NCBI GenBank assembly: GCA_951799405.1
Contig: OX637350.1
Location: forward strand, 3,767,852-3,831,851
Origin: Agapetus fuscipes
Lineage: Eukaryota; Arthropoda; Insecta; Trichoptera; Glossosomatidae
DNA length: 64,000 nucleotides
Direction: 5' to 3'
Every line of letters starts with the position of its first letter. Within the stretch, counting starts at the first letter, position 1. The notes beneath the pieces are model-generated. The model saw nothing but the letters and a program-made list of their open reading frames with translations, had not been told where the DNA came from and ran no database searches. A program made the translations under genes and the position numbers. Below are positions 31,296-41,867 of the stretch, one piece after another.

Positions 31296-31699
31296 ATAAT
31301 ATAAAATTCAACGGCCTCCCCATACAAAATAATTGTGCGTTAATGGCATTCAAACTGAAGAACTCCTGAACAGATGCACGTCATATTCACAACAAATATT
31401 GTTCAGGACTTGGGATGAGCTTCCTCATCATTAGTAGATTTTAAATTGTTGTTTTTTAAATAAATAAACATGATCAATCACAACACCTTTTTATGTAAAA
31501 CCTATGCGAGAAACAAAACTCATTTTGACATTCGAATTTCAAATAAATTGCCAGCACTTCAACATAGGCTTCAAAGTTGCCATCGTTGCCATTGCCAAGT
31601 CGATTCTTTTTCGGTTGAATTCCGTTGAGTACCTACCTACCTATATTTTTTATTCATTTCAAAATTATACTTCAACCAGTTATAACATGTATTTTTTAG

Positions 31700-32950
31700 A
31701 AATAATGACGATCGATTAGGTCAACTTTTTATATGAAACCATACTTTTTGCGGCATTTAATCTTTTTAACATTACAATATATAATCTAAGTTGCATAGAA
31801 GCATTAATATTTATAATTCATATTCAATGCACGCCCCCATGGAGACACGAGTGAGTTCGCGCTTATCAATGCTGCATGTGTAATAACAAATAAAAATTTC
31901 AGCCTCTCATAACCATAAGCCCTGCAACTTTTGCCGACCTTTACAGAAACAGGGGGAACATTTGTTAAGTGAACCCATTTATACGATATGGGTGGTAAGC
32001 CTCATCCTAACCTATAAGTCAAGGAATTTGAGTTTGAAACATCCTCAAACAACGGTTATCTTAATTTATAATCTAAAGTTGCAAAAAAGAGTTTTGATGA
32101 TTAAAATACAATGCACACCCACAAGCTGAGAAATAATTACGATCAATTAGGTCAACTTTTTATATGGAACCATACTTTTTGCGGCATTTAATCTTTTTAA
32201 TATTACAATATATAATCTAAGTTGCATAGATGCATTAACATTTATAATTCATATTCAATGCACGCCCCCATGGAGACACGAGTGAGTTCGCGCTTATCAA
32301 TGCTGCATGTGTAATAACAAATAAAAATTTCAGCCTCTCATAACCATAAGCCCTGCAACTTTTGCCGACCTTTACAGAAACAGGGGGAACATTTGTTAAG
32401 TGAACCCATTTATACGATATGGGTGGTAAGCCTCATACTAACCTATAAGTCAAGGATTTGAGTTTGAAACATCCTTAAACAACGGTTATCTTAATTTATA
32501 ATCTAAAGTTGCAAAAAAGAGTTTTGATGATTAAAATACAATGCACACCCACAAGCTGAGAAATAATTACGATCAATTAGGTCAACTTTTTATATGGAAC
32601 CATACTTTTTGCGGCATTTAATCTTTTTAATATTACAATATATAATCTAAGTTGCATAGATGCATTAACATTTATAATTTATATTCAATGCACGCCCCCA
32701 TGGAGACACGAGTGAGTTCGCGCTTATCAATGCTGCATGTGTAATAACAAATAAAAATTTCAGCCTCTCATAACCATAAGCCCTGCAACTTTTGCCGACC
32801 TTTACAGAAACAGGGGGAACATTTGTTAAGTGAACCCATTTATACGATATGGGTGGTAAGCCTCATACTAACCTATAAGTCAAGGATTTGAGTTTGAAAA
32901 ATCCTTAAACAACGTTAATCTTAATTTATAATCTAAAGTTGCAAAAAAAC
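31700..32950 (-). repeat. ~430-bp tandem array, 3 units
   Basis: The phrase CATACTTTTTGCGGC recurs at 31740, 32171 and 32601 (spacing 431 and 430). Each unit holds a minus-strand RTE-1-like 3' UTR (GCACGCCCCCATGGAGACAC, GCGCTTATCAATGCTGCATG, CAGAAACAGGGGGAAC, GGTGGTAAGCC) plus ~180 bp of other sequence. Units are nearly identical, so the amplification is recent. Two further, more diverged units follow beyond the RTE-1 insertion. Confidence 0.88.
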
Positions 32951-32956
32951 TTATTT

Positions 32957-34217
32957 CTAATCTAATCTAATCTAATCTAAGCTGCAAGGATATATACCAT
33001 TTAAGATTTACATCAAATGCATTCCCACAAGCAGACATGTATAATTTCGCGCTAACACATGCCGCATGTGGACCTACATTATAAGAACCCATCTCAAATG
33101 AACATAAGCCCTGCAACTCTTGCCGTCCTTCCCTGAAACAGGGGTGACATTGGCAAAGTGAACCAATTTTTTACAGTATGGGTGGTCAGCCGCATAACAA
33201 CCTATAAGTCAAGGAACATACATGACAAATTACATTTTTAAAATCAATAAACAACAATATACCTATACATTGACATAAAAAACTAAATCACAAAACCAAT
33301 TTTACTTTAACAAACCCCAGCCGCCAACATAACAGATCAACCGCCATTTCTTTCTATCCTTACATACTTCTTTCATTTCCTCCAGAGTCATAACCTTCTT
33401 CATACAAGCTCTTCTTTTATTATGACTCTGGATATTCCATTCATTCGCAATTTCGGATATTTGGTCCATCCATACCTTTCTCGGTCTTCCTCTACCACGA
33501 CATCCATCTATTCTACCAACATATACTTTCTTCGTCAGTCTTTCCTCATTCATTCTCTCCATATGCCCAAACCATCTTAACAAACTTCTTTTAATCTTCA
33601 CTTTCACACTTTCTTTTGCACCACATTCTTTTCTTACAAAATCATTCCTCACCCTGTCACTCCGTTTTTTCCCAATCATACTTCTTAGAAAGTCCATTTC
33701 AACAGTATGGACTTTACTAATTTCACTTTCATTCACCGTCCAGGCCTCGCTTCCATACATCAAGGTGGGTAAAAGTATGCCACTGCGTACCGCCAATCGA
33801 GCATTTTTAGATATGTTTTGATTTTTGGCGATACAAGCTGTGGCACCCAGTACACACCTGCCCTTCATTACTCTTCTTTCAAATTCACCGGTCATTCTTC
33901 CATCTTTTTCAAACATACTTCCCAGGTATACAAACTCATTTACGACATCAACATTCATTCCATTAATTTTAAATTCATAATTCATACTTTCATCATCTCT
34001 TTCAAAAATCAATACTTTCGTCTTACTTGCATTCAACTTCAGATGGTTACCTAACAAAGCTTCATTCAATCTAGATAGCATTGTTTGCAATTATACTGCT
34101 GAATCAGAAACAAGAACTGCATCATCTGCATACAGTTAAACACTCACTTTGCTCTCTCCTATCGTCAATCCACAATCATTAAGTCGAGCATCTCTAACAC
34201 ACTTGTCCATGACTATG
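32957..34217 (-). mobile_element. RTE-1 LINE, 5'-truncated, longest copy
   Basis: 1261 bp on the minus strand, from mid reverse transcriptase to the (TTAGA)n tail (32957-32980). TTATTT occurs at both edges (32951-32956, 34218-34223) and is the probable target duplication. It inserted inside the 430-bp tandem array. Its 3' 285 bp is the repeat found more than 30 times elsewhere here, which identifies that repeat as an RTE 3' UTR. Confidence 0.9.
33302..34217 (-). pseudogene. RTE-clade reverse transcriptase, C-terminal part
   Basis: Read on the minus strand: MDKCVRDARLNDCGL, then LYADDAVLVSDSA (34135-34094), LNASKTKVLIFER, EFVYLGSMFEKDGRMTGEFE, LYGSEAWTVNE-type block, LLRWFGHMERMNEERLTKK, GCRGRGRPRKVWMDQI and EVCKDRKKWRLIC. 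This is the order typical of RTE-group LINEs. Two in-frame TAA codons (34093-34091 and 34138-34136) flank the YADD segment, and the endonuclease and N-terminal RT are absent, so it is dead. From the internal TTG at 34090 the frame is open for 262 codons. Confidence 0.9.
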
Positions 34218-34223
34218 TTATTT

Positions 34224-34950
34224 GATGATTCAAATTAAATGCACACCCATAAGCTGGCAAATGTCATTTCACGTTAACATACAATTGTGGCACTTGATGT
34301 TTTTAATATTAGAATATAAATCTAAGTTGCATAGATACATTTTATAATTCATATTCAATGCATGCTTCCATGGAGACACGAGTGAGTTCCCGCTTAGAAA
34401 TGCTGCATGTGAACTTACAAATTAAAATTAAGGCCTCTAATGCATATAAGCTCTGCAACTTTTGCCGACCTTTTCAGAAACAGGGGGAACATTAGTTAAG
34501 TGAACCCATTTATGCGATATGGGTGGTAAGCCTCATACTTACCCTGAAGTCAAGGAATTTGAGTTTGAAAAATCCTTAAACAACGGTAATCTTAATTTAT
34601 AATCTAAAGTTTCAAAAAAGAGTTTTGATGATTAAAATACGATGCACACCCACAAGCTGGCAAATGTCATTTCACGCTAACATTTAATTGTGGCACTTGA
34701 TGTTTTTAATTTTAGAATATAAATCTAAGTTGCACACATACATTTTATAATTCATATTCAATGCATGCCCCCAAGCAGACATGAGTGAGTTTGTGCTTAC
34801 AAACGCTGCATGTGTAATTACAAATAAAAATTTCAGCCTCTCTTGACCATAAGCCCTGCAATTTTGCCGACCTTTTCAGAAACAAAGAAACATTCGTTCA
34901 GTGAACATTTTTTTAGGTATGGGAGGTCAGCCTCATACCTCATGCTTCAT
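34224..34950 (-). repeat. Two diverged units of the ~430-bp array
   Basis: GATGATTnAAAnTnAATGCACACCCA at ~34225 and ~34627 starts two units with CACTTGATGTTTTTAAT, then RTE-1-like UTR (TCTAAGTTGCA, ATGCATGC, GAAACAGGGGGAAC). They share the array's unit order but lack the TTTGCGGCATTTAATC version. Confidence 0.75.
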
Positions 34951-35091
34951 ACAAGATACTCAGAACATGAAAGAACTAAATAACCCTTTTACCGCATTTT
35001 TTTTTCAAATGACTTCCTAAAGCATTTAATTACTATGAAGGAGGTGTGAGGAAAAATTATTGCGAAGCCAGACTTACACTGCCCGAAGGGC

Positions 35092-35130
35092 CTAGCAGAC
35101 AACCGTGCGCAGCACGGTCAGTCTGCTAGT
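35092..35130 (+). mobile_element. Helitron-like 3' terminus
   Basis: Stem CCGTGC-gca-GCACGG (35103-35117), then 8 nt, then CTAG followed by T (35126-35130). A short GC hairpin ~10 nt before CTRR with a 3' T is the Helitron end signature. The outer CTAGCAGAC/GTCTGCTAG arms (35092-35100, 35121-35129) extend the stem. No 5' TC end was located. Confidence 0.5.
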
Positions 35131-36104
35131 ATATTATATATTTCCTTGATCTTCTAATTTTATGTTATACTCGAATACCTAAGTCAAAGTTTAGTCCACG
35201 GCTGTGAAAAGCACATTTAGTCGCAGTCTAGTCCCAAGTTATTACTATTCATGTATTCAGGCATTGCAGCGGGCATGGTCACTAATCCATCGCACGTTTC
35301 GCTTTAATTTTACTCCTCATATCAGAACAGGGAAACCCCCACATTCCCTCACTCACTCACTCCCTCGCCTCCTCTCATTTAAAACAAAATTGCTTCAGCT
35401 TTGAAGCGATTATGTTAAATTACAAAAAAAACCTGCATCCTAAGCATTCACCTAAAAATGAGAAAATTACATTTTTCTTGTAAATTTTCCCCAGGTAAAA
35501 ATGAAAGTTGATAAGGGCCTGTTGCACCACCCTCCAATCAATATTTGATTGACACATCAAATTTGGTTGCTTCATTCTGGTAAGGACCTCGGTTAAATAT
35601 TTCTCGGAAGTGGGTAATAATATGATGGAATTTGAACAGGAAAGATGATGTACCTACATCAGCTGATTAACGTATATGCAACTAGATTTTTGGTTTGATG
35701 GGAGAAATCACACTTAATTTTGATTTTTGTCTGATTGGAGTTTGTTGCAAGAGGCCCTAAGAAAATTAAAATTATGAATAACAAAATATTAGATGAACTT
35801 TTTAGCGCTGTTTTTATACGAGTCGTTCATCAAGATACATTTCTTTCTAGGAATATTCCTATAAGACCGGACTTTTTTATCACCATGCTGCATATACATT
35901 GCAACTTCTTAACATGTCGTTTCCGAACATTTAAAGTGGGGGTTCTTCCAGCTCCCAAGATTTAATGAATTGATTCACATTTTTATTGAAGATAGATATA
36001 AACTGTAAAACCTTGCGATGAAAAAAATATCTGATATTTTTTTTAATAATAAGTCATATAAAAATAGTATTTAAAAAGAGTAAAGATTAATCTATGCTTT
36101 TATA
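35131..36104. other. Unassigned spacer
   Basis: No repeat family or convincing frame. Several short frames (35204-35404, 35735-35965) without motifs. Confidence 0.35.
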
Positions 36105-36280
36105 ATCTATAATCAAAGCTGCAAAGATATGTTACCATTTAAGGCATATATTAAATGCATGCCCACAGACAAACACGTCATGTGGTTCGCGCCTACACAT
36201 TCTGCATGTGTGCATCTAATAAACAAAACCTCACATGAACATAAACCTTGTGACTCCTGCCGCCTTTCCCTTCAAACTTA
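36105..36280 (-). mobile_element. RTE-1 3' UTR, truncated
   Basis: TAATCAAAGCTGCAAAGATA tail, GCATGCCCACAGACAAACAC, TTCGCGCC, CATGAACATAAACC. It ends where SINE-E begins. Confidence 0.7.
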
Positions 36281-36524
36281 GTGTCATGGCCGAGGGGGCC
36301 AAGTGGGCGGATCTTTCTAGCGTATTTGGAATATAATAACGCTGTTTCCCCCGCTTGGGTCATCTGACCATAACTTTGACCCTGGTTCAATAGATGTTAT
36401 TGGGTAATTATTAATTAATAATTCATTAAAATAAACAATAATGAATTATTAATTGACGATATTCATACCTGTTTCTCGCCAGCCAGAATAGGCTGGTGAA
36501 TTGCATTCCTCTTCACGAGTGGCA
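36281..36524 (+). mobile_element. SINE-E, complete
   Basis: Box A TCATGGCCGAGGGGGCC; box B region decayed. Middle CTTTGACCCTGGTTCAATAG, palindromic AATAATTCATT...AATGAATTATT, end GGCTGGTGAATTGCATTCC. Confidence 0.78.
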
Positions 36525-36534
36525 TTGGCAAAAG

Positions 36535-36955
36535 TGAACCAATTTTTACAGCACGGCTTTGTTCCTATACAATTTACTGAGCATCAAAGAAATCACAGTT
36601 TGTAAACTAATATAAAACATGAGTTCAGAAAATCAAGCTGAAAATTTTGCTTCCTGAAATTCGCTCGCTGCTTTCATCAATAAATCTGTCCATCGGAATA
36701 TGTCAGGGCACGGGCGGGAGTCGGTGGGAGCGCGGGAAAGTTGGGACACGTCACGGACGCCATACTGTGGCGCCGTAATGCATTTTGGCGGGAAATCCAT
36801 TCGGAGCGCATCTGTGCGCTGCTAGCGATAAAAATGTGCATCTAACGTGTTCGGAACTGTAACGTATCTAGTATACGAGTATTATATCAAGTTCGATTCC
36901 ACAAAATTGAAGTTAATGTGTTGAATCAACGAGTATAATAAGCTATGTTGAAAGG
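36535..36955. promoter_or_regulatory. GC-rich island with E2F-like site
   Basis: 36700-36860 is strongly GC/CpG-rich (GGGCACGGGCGGGAGTCGG, GAGCGCGGG, GGCGCCG, GGAGCGCATC) in otherwise AT-rich DNA. TTTGGCGGGAAA at 36784-36795 is a textbook E2F/DP motif. It could be a promoter CpG island or a transposon remnant; no transcript start or exon was recognised beside it. Confidence 0.3.
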
Positions 36956-36957
36956 AT

Positions 36958-37133
36958 GTAAATCTAAGTTGCAAAGATATTTTAATTTGAGATTCATATT
37001 AAATGCATTCCCACAAGCAGACATGCATAATTTCGCGCTCATACATGCCGCATGTGGACCTACAATATAAAAACCCAATCTCAAATGAACATAAGCCCTG
37101 CAACTCTTGCCGACCTTCCCTGAAACAGGGATA
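36958..37133 (-). mobile_element. RTE-1 3' UTR, truncated
   Basis: ATCTAAGTTGCAAAGATA, GCATTCCCACAAGCAGACAT, TTTCGCGCTC, CCGCATGTGGACC, ending at CCCTGAAACAGGG. Confidence 0.82.
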
Positions 37134-37139
37134 GGTACA

Positions 37140-37460
37140 AATATTATTATTGGGATGACCTATTTAGTGAGATGACCTATTTAGGGAGATGACCTATTTA
37201 GTGATTTTTGTGAATCACACCTCAACAGCCCGCAGCGAGCTTGGTCGTCGCTGTAGAAAGTGCCAATTCTCAAGCAATACCCAGTTGGTGTAAGGCTGGA
37301 TGGACCTTTGCTGACCAGTCTTAGGCACATGAATATTTCAATCTAGCTAAGAGCATATTTTAAAATAAAGATGATATATTTTTGTGCTCCGCCGGAATTC
37401 GAACCCACTACATTGCAATCACAAGACCGAAGTGTTGACTACTGGACTACGGACTGGTCA
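37140..37460 (-). mobile_element. SINE-C with tail module iii
   Basis: Minus strand: head 37460-37385 (GACCAGTCCGTAGTCCAGTA, GGTTCGAATTCC region), body, then the CTCGCTGCGGGCTGTTGAGG tail. The tail end shows a ~20-bp triplication (GATGACCTATTTAGTGA, 37152-37206) and an ATT run. Confidence 0.8.
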
Positions 37461-38265
37461 AATTAATTGTTGATATTTTTTCTTCAAATAGAGTCCCTTT
37501 TTTCATTTGACACAATGTCTGATTTAAATACCAAACATTTCTTGAGCCTTTGTTGCGAATGGTTGTGGAAAAAAAAATCCATATGCAAAAATTGCGTAGT
37601 GAAACACGCACGGTACAGCTAGTACCTACACGATAAGTATGAAAGTTTTTTGAATGTATGTTTTAAATAAACAAAATTGAGTTAGTGGGAGCATTCAAAG
37701 GCCACAATTTTAATCACATGAAATTTCAATTTATAAAATTAATCTTCATGTAATTTGTGTACAACAAAATATTTCATTCACTTTAAAATTTGACAATAAT
37801 CAGATTCACCAAAGCATGAAAATGTACGTTTTCACATGGCAATACTTGCACATATTTTGCAGGGCATTTCATTTCATTCCACATAAAAGGACATTTCATT
37901 TTACAGGACAATTCATACAACAAGGACACTTCTACACGGACAACTCATTCGTTTCACCCGACACCATAGGTGTAATCTAACATGATCTATAATTTATTAG
38001 GCAGTAACTTCAACTCAAACGCAGCGTTTACCAAAAATATATGAAAAATAAAACACTGCCTCTGTTTATTGTTTTGGTTTCAATACATTTTCGGTGAAAC
38101 GATATGGTGGAGTTTACGTGTGTAACTTGCTACGAGAACGTTATATTGCCAAGCTCCTATTTTAATTGGTGAACATAAATAATCGTCTAAATTAAAAGGC
38201 TTCGTGATATATGATATGATGAACAATACTTATTCACACTATATCCTTTCCAAATTTCATGTTAT
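37461..38265. other. Spacer with family I units
   Basis: 37855-37970 contains CGACA/GGACA-TTTCATT units (ACATTTCATT, GGACAATTCATAC, GGACAACTCATTCG), minus-orientation relatives of foldback family I. The remainder is unassigned. Confidence 0.4.
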
Positions 38266-38688
38266 GCTACGCTACTAAGCTGCACATAAACAGTAACGTC
38301 TTACCTCGTTTTTCGCGAAGGGTTCGCGTGTGTCTCCTTGACTGATAGTTTGGTAGGAGGCTGACCACCCGTGCTGTAAAAATCGGTTCACTTTTGCCAA
38401 AGCCACCCCGGTTCAGGGAACGGCGGCAGGAGTTGCAAGGTTTATGTCCATGTGAGGTTTTCTTTATTTGTATGCACACATGCAGAATGTGTAGGCGCGA
38501 ACCTACATGTGCCTGTCTGTAGGCATGCATTTCATATGAGCCTTAAATGCTTACATATCCTTGCAGCTTAGATTATAGATTATAGTTCGCGTGTGTCGAG
38601 TGTGACCCATTTATTTTTGCAGGTAACGGAGTCGGTTTTACGCCAACCACTTTTGTTGAGTTGGGGGTTTCTCAGCTTCCAAGGCCCA
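38266..38688 (-). mobile_element. SINE-B, split by RTE-1
   Basis: Minus-strand 3' half of SINE-B in two parts, 38266-38334 and 38598-38688 (GCGAAGGGTTCGCGTG, CATTTATTTTTGCAGGTAAC, CCAACCACTTTTGTTGAG). TTCGCGTGTGTC is duplicated at the break. The tRNA head is missing. Confidence 0.8.
38335..38585 (+). mobile_element. RTE-1 3' UTR inserted in SINE-B
   Basis: 251 bp from TCCTTGACTGATAG to CTTAGATTATAGATTATAG, with a 12-bp target duplication TTCGCGTGTGTC (38323-38334, 38586-38597). It proves that the short 3' UTR copies are mobilised pieces inserted by target-primed reverse transcription. Confidence 0.9.
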
Positions 38689-38880
38689 CAAAAAAGCGCA
38701 TGTAAGTTCATGCTTACAAATGCTGCTTGCGTACCTACTTACAAAATAAACTAAACCGCACATGAACATAAACTTGGTGATTCTGTAACTAAAACCGGGG
38801 TGCATTGGAAAAACTGAACTAACTTTTCACAGCAGTGGGGGTCAGCCTCATACCAACCTACTAGTTAAGTAACAAAGAAA
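38689..38880 (-). mobile_element. RTE-1 3' UTR, diverged
   Basis: AAAAAAGCGCATGTAAGTTC, TTACAAATGCTGC, ACATGAACATAAAC, GGTCAGCCTCATACC. Confidence 0.65.
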
Positions 38881-39166
38881 CAACAAAAAAAGAAATAAAT
38901 AATGAGGATGATCGTGGGTGACCAAAAACGTTTGAAAATTGGGTGACAGAAAAACAGTGTTTTCATAGAATAAAGATTTTTTTGCTTTATTTCTATAAAA
39001 TTTACTAAGAATTTTATATGAATTTTCAGTGTTAATACACAAACCATACAAAGTATAAAAAGAACAAAGAGAGAAAGAGTGCAGCAAGAGAGAGTTAAGC
39101 AACATTGGGCGCGGATGCTACTTGGATGGGTGACCGCTAGGTACACCGCGTGTTGTTGGCATTTTT
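38881..39166. other. Spacer
   Basis: AGGGCGGATGCTACTTGGATGG-like phrase (ATTGGGCGCGGATGCTACTT, 39104-39123) resembles the 5S rRNA box C area (GGATGGGTGACCGC at 39124-39137), so a 5S-derived scrap is possible. No full 5S gene. Confidence 0.35.
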
Positions 39167-39472
39167 TGGACCGGCCCGTAATCCAGTGGCAGCACTTCGG
39201 ACTCGTAGATGGAAGGTTGTGGATTCGAATCCCAGCGGAGCACAAAAATATACCATTTATAGTTCAAAATGTGCTATTCGCTGGGTTGAAAAATTCATAA
39301 ACCTTTACCAAAGACCGGCCACTGAAAGATCTATCAAACCTTCCAACAACTGGGTCTTGCTTGAGAATTGACGCTTTCTACAGCGACGACCAAGCTCGCA
39401 GAGGGCTCTTGAGGTGCTATACACACAAAAGCAGCGCTCACCAAATAAATCATCCTAATATTATTATTATTA
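39167..39472 (+). mobile_element. SINE-C with tail module iii
   Basis: Head GGACCGGCCCGTAATCCAGT, box B GATTCGAATCCC, body, then GCAGAGGGCTCTTGAGGTGC, AGCAGCGCTCACCAAATAAA, ending in an ATT repeat. A plus-strand GTTAAGCAACATTGGG...GGATGGGTGACCGC stretch directly upstream looks 5S-like. Confidence 0.85.
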
Positions 39473-39993
39473 ATGCTTTAACAAGTACGAATTACATTTT
39501 ATTTTTTTAAAACCTCAGATAACCACACTTCAAACTTGATTGTAACGCACGGTTCATGTTAACTAAATACGTCATAATTTCAGTCTGTGTAATGCGAGCG
39601 GTTATCAAAATAATCCTGTACTAAAATTAAACTAAAATATTTTAGTGTTGCGACAAAGTTTCCTAGTGAATTAACACTGCGGTTTAGTTAAGCACTCAAG
39701 TATAAAACATAAAGTGTAGACTTTTCCACAGCGTTTCACCCAAAATTATTTAAAAGCACAAATCGCTTTTTTGGTTTACATATATTTTTCGTATACGTTG
39801 CGGTTGAGTTTTAACGTAGATATATAATACTTGGGGTGGAAAACTGAAATTATTTGGATCCTCAAAACAGTGGTAGACCGCTAGTTGTGTTAAGTGTTAG
39901 GGTTATCATCACATTGGCAGGAATGTGGCGACAGACTTCAAATTCTGCTACGGGGATTGGTAACAATAGTATGCTGAAATAGCTAAGCTGAAA
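39473..39993. other. Spacer
   Basis: Unassigned AT-rich DNA. The family J phrase GTTGAGTTTTAACG occurs near 39803. Confidence 0.3.
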
Positions 39994-39997
39994 ATAC

Positions 39998-40415
39998 TGT
40001 TATGTAAATAGGTATTATGAAAATAAGTATAGGTATTAGTTATAGCCATGTTATAGGAATCCTCATAAGTATGTGTGGGTAGGAATAATTAAATAAAGTG
40101 CTTGAAGCGTCTAGAAATAATGATTACTACGTACCTACTTGAATCTTTCCTTAATTCTGGAACTGTCTAGCAAATATAGTTTCTAGATAATACTGTTGTG
40201 AAGAGTATATAAGACGCTTATTGCTTGCACTAGGGGTCAGTCATCTGTGAGCTTCACCCATACATCGAACAAATTTGACCAGTGAACTTAAACCAGTGTA
40301 ATGGAATAATCGAGACTGTCTTTGTTAATATAAATTTAAAAGTGTAAAATAAATAACTGTAAAAAAAGACCAGTGTTGTTAATTGGAAGACTTTCGAACC
40401 CCAAAAATCGTAACA
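39998..40415 (+). mobile_element. Solo LTR, 418 bp
   Basis: TGTTATG...CGTAACA ends (TGTTA/TAACA inverted) with ATAC duplicated on both sides (39994-39997, 40416-40419). TATATAAG at 40206-40213 and a TCAGT initiator at 40237-40241 sit at the right spacing, and AATAAA lies at 40348-40353. This is a Pol II LTR promoter and polyadenylation unit left by LTR-LTR recombination. Its sequence is unlike the LTR at 3525. Confidence 0.8.
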
Positions 40416-40419
40416 ATAC

Positions 40420-41440
40420 ATTAATGGCTGATTTTAATGTAGCAGTAAATACCAAAATATTCCATTTAAAACGAAGCATGCAGTTTGGTTCTAAACGATA
40501 ATGAAAATATTCTGCTCCTGAAGATGCCTCATTAGGTGAAAATGTTCGAGCACAAAAAAAGAAATAAATAAGTGAATTAAAACTATATTTTATACATTTT
40601 AATTTTTAAATAATAATGAAAATAGTTCAATATTCATAAAACCTTCTAACGCGTAAAAAACTGGTTTAAGCAGAACGTGTTTGATTTTGGAAATTTAAAA
40701 GTGGCTCTCTTGTCAGCTGGACCACTAAAATGTATTTTTAATCAAGAATTCAGTTATTAATTTTTGAGATCCAAAGAATTTTTTCGAGAAAGTTTTTCGA
40801 GAGAAAAACTTTTTCTTAAATACGAAAGTGTAATATTTCCAAAATCTTTATACCTGCGTTTTGCTAAATAACTCATACAAAGTATTCTTTCTTTAAAAAA
40901 ATATATTACAACAAATTTTTTTTTTTTTTTGAGTTTAAGAAGTCTTACAAATCAAGCTACTCAGTACCTAAGTATCAACCAATTCCTGAAATCAAAAAAA
41001 TTGTAAATCCAATTAAAACCAAAAATTCATTACAAAATAGTATAGTTCTGGGTTTGGCAAACCAGACTTTTTATAGTTGCCAAAAAATATCGCCATTTGA
41101 GTTGTTGCGCGCTTTTCCTCATCAAAAAAGATATGAAACCACGGCTTAGCGTTTTATTTATGAGGTCGGATACCTCTATGGCCTTCACGAAGGCCTACAG
41201 TCAGTTGAAAAGGGCGGGAAACATATTTTCTGGGCTTTGTGCGACTCTGCCATTCTCGTTCAATCTTCTCCACTAGGAGCGAAGCGGCAGCGTTTTGCTT
41301 TAATATCGAATAAAACTCGGAGCAATAAAAAGTAAAGCCATATTTTGAAGGGAGAATTATCACGCGAATCTGGCATATTCTTTGTGTTAAAACTGTTGAA
41401 AGAAAATATGATTTACTTAACCCTCCATCGGTTAAACTAA
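40420..41440. other. Spacer with motif at 40517
   Basis: CCTGAAGATGCCTCATTAGG then TGAAAATGTTCGAG and AATAAATAAG (40517-40572) repeat the CTGAnGATG-hairpin-GAAA pattern. The rest is unassigned AT-rich DNA. Confidence 0.4.
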
Positions 41441-41447
41441 TCGTGTA

Positions 41448-41762
41448 ATAAACGCAACTAAGCCACACATATAGAGTTACTTCTTGCCTGAATGTTATTA
41501 TATTATTTTGTTATCCCCGAAGGTGTCGCATGTGGCGATTCCGGACCTATTAATTTTTACGGGCAAGTGGGCCGGCCTCACACCAACCACTTTCAGTTGA
41601 AGTGGGGGTTTACCAGCTCCCGGGGGGGCTGGTTCTCATTTCTTGTGAAGGCTGAGTAAACTTTGAGATCGAACCCTTGCTCTCGGCATGGAATGCAAGC
41701 ATTCTACCAATTGAGCTATCGACCTTTTTTCGAGCTTGGTCGTCGTTGCTACAAAGCGTCTT
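41448..41762 (-). mobile_element. Composite SINE-C/SINE-B, C part truncated
   Basis: SINE-B on the minus strand with the subfamily deletion (GTTCGATCTCAAAG joined to ACTCAGCC) and box A TAGCTCAATTGG. It is preceded by only ~35 bp of SINE-C (AAGCTCG junction, 41726-41760). The B 3' end has a short insertion (41491-41510). Confidence 0.82.
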
Positions 41763-41867
41763 CTACTGCATTCTACAAAAATGTATTTTAAATAAGTTTG
41801 CCAAATTGTGCCATTAAAAAACACATGTGGATTTCATTTCAACGGATATTTTTTATCAGTGTAATTA

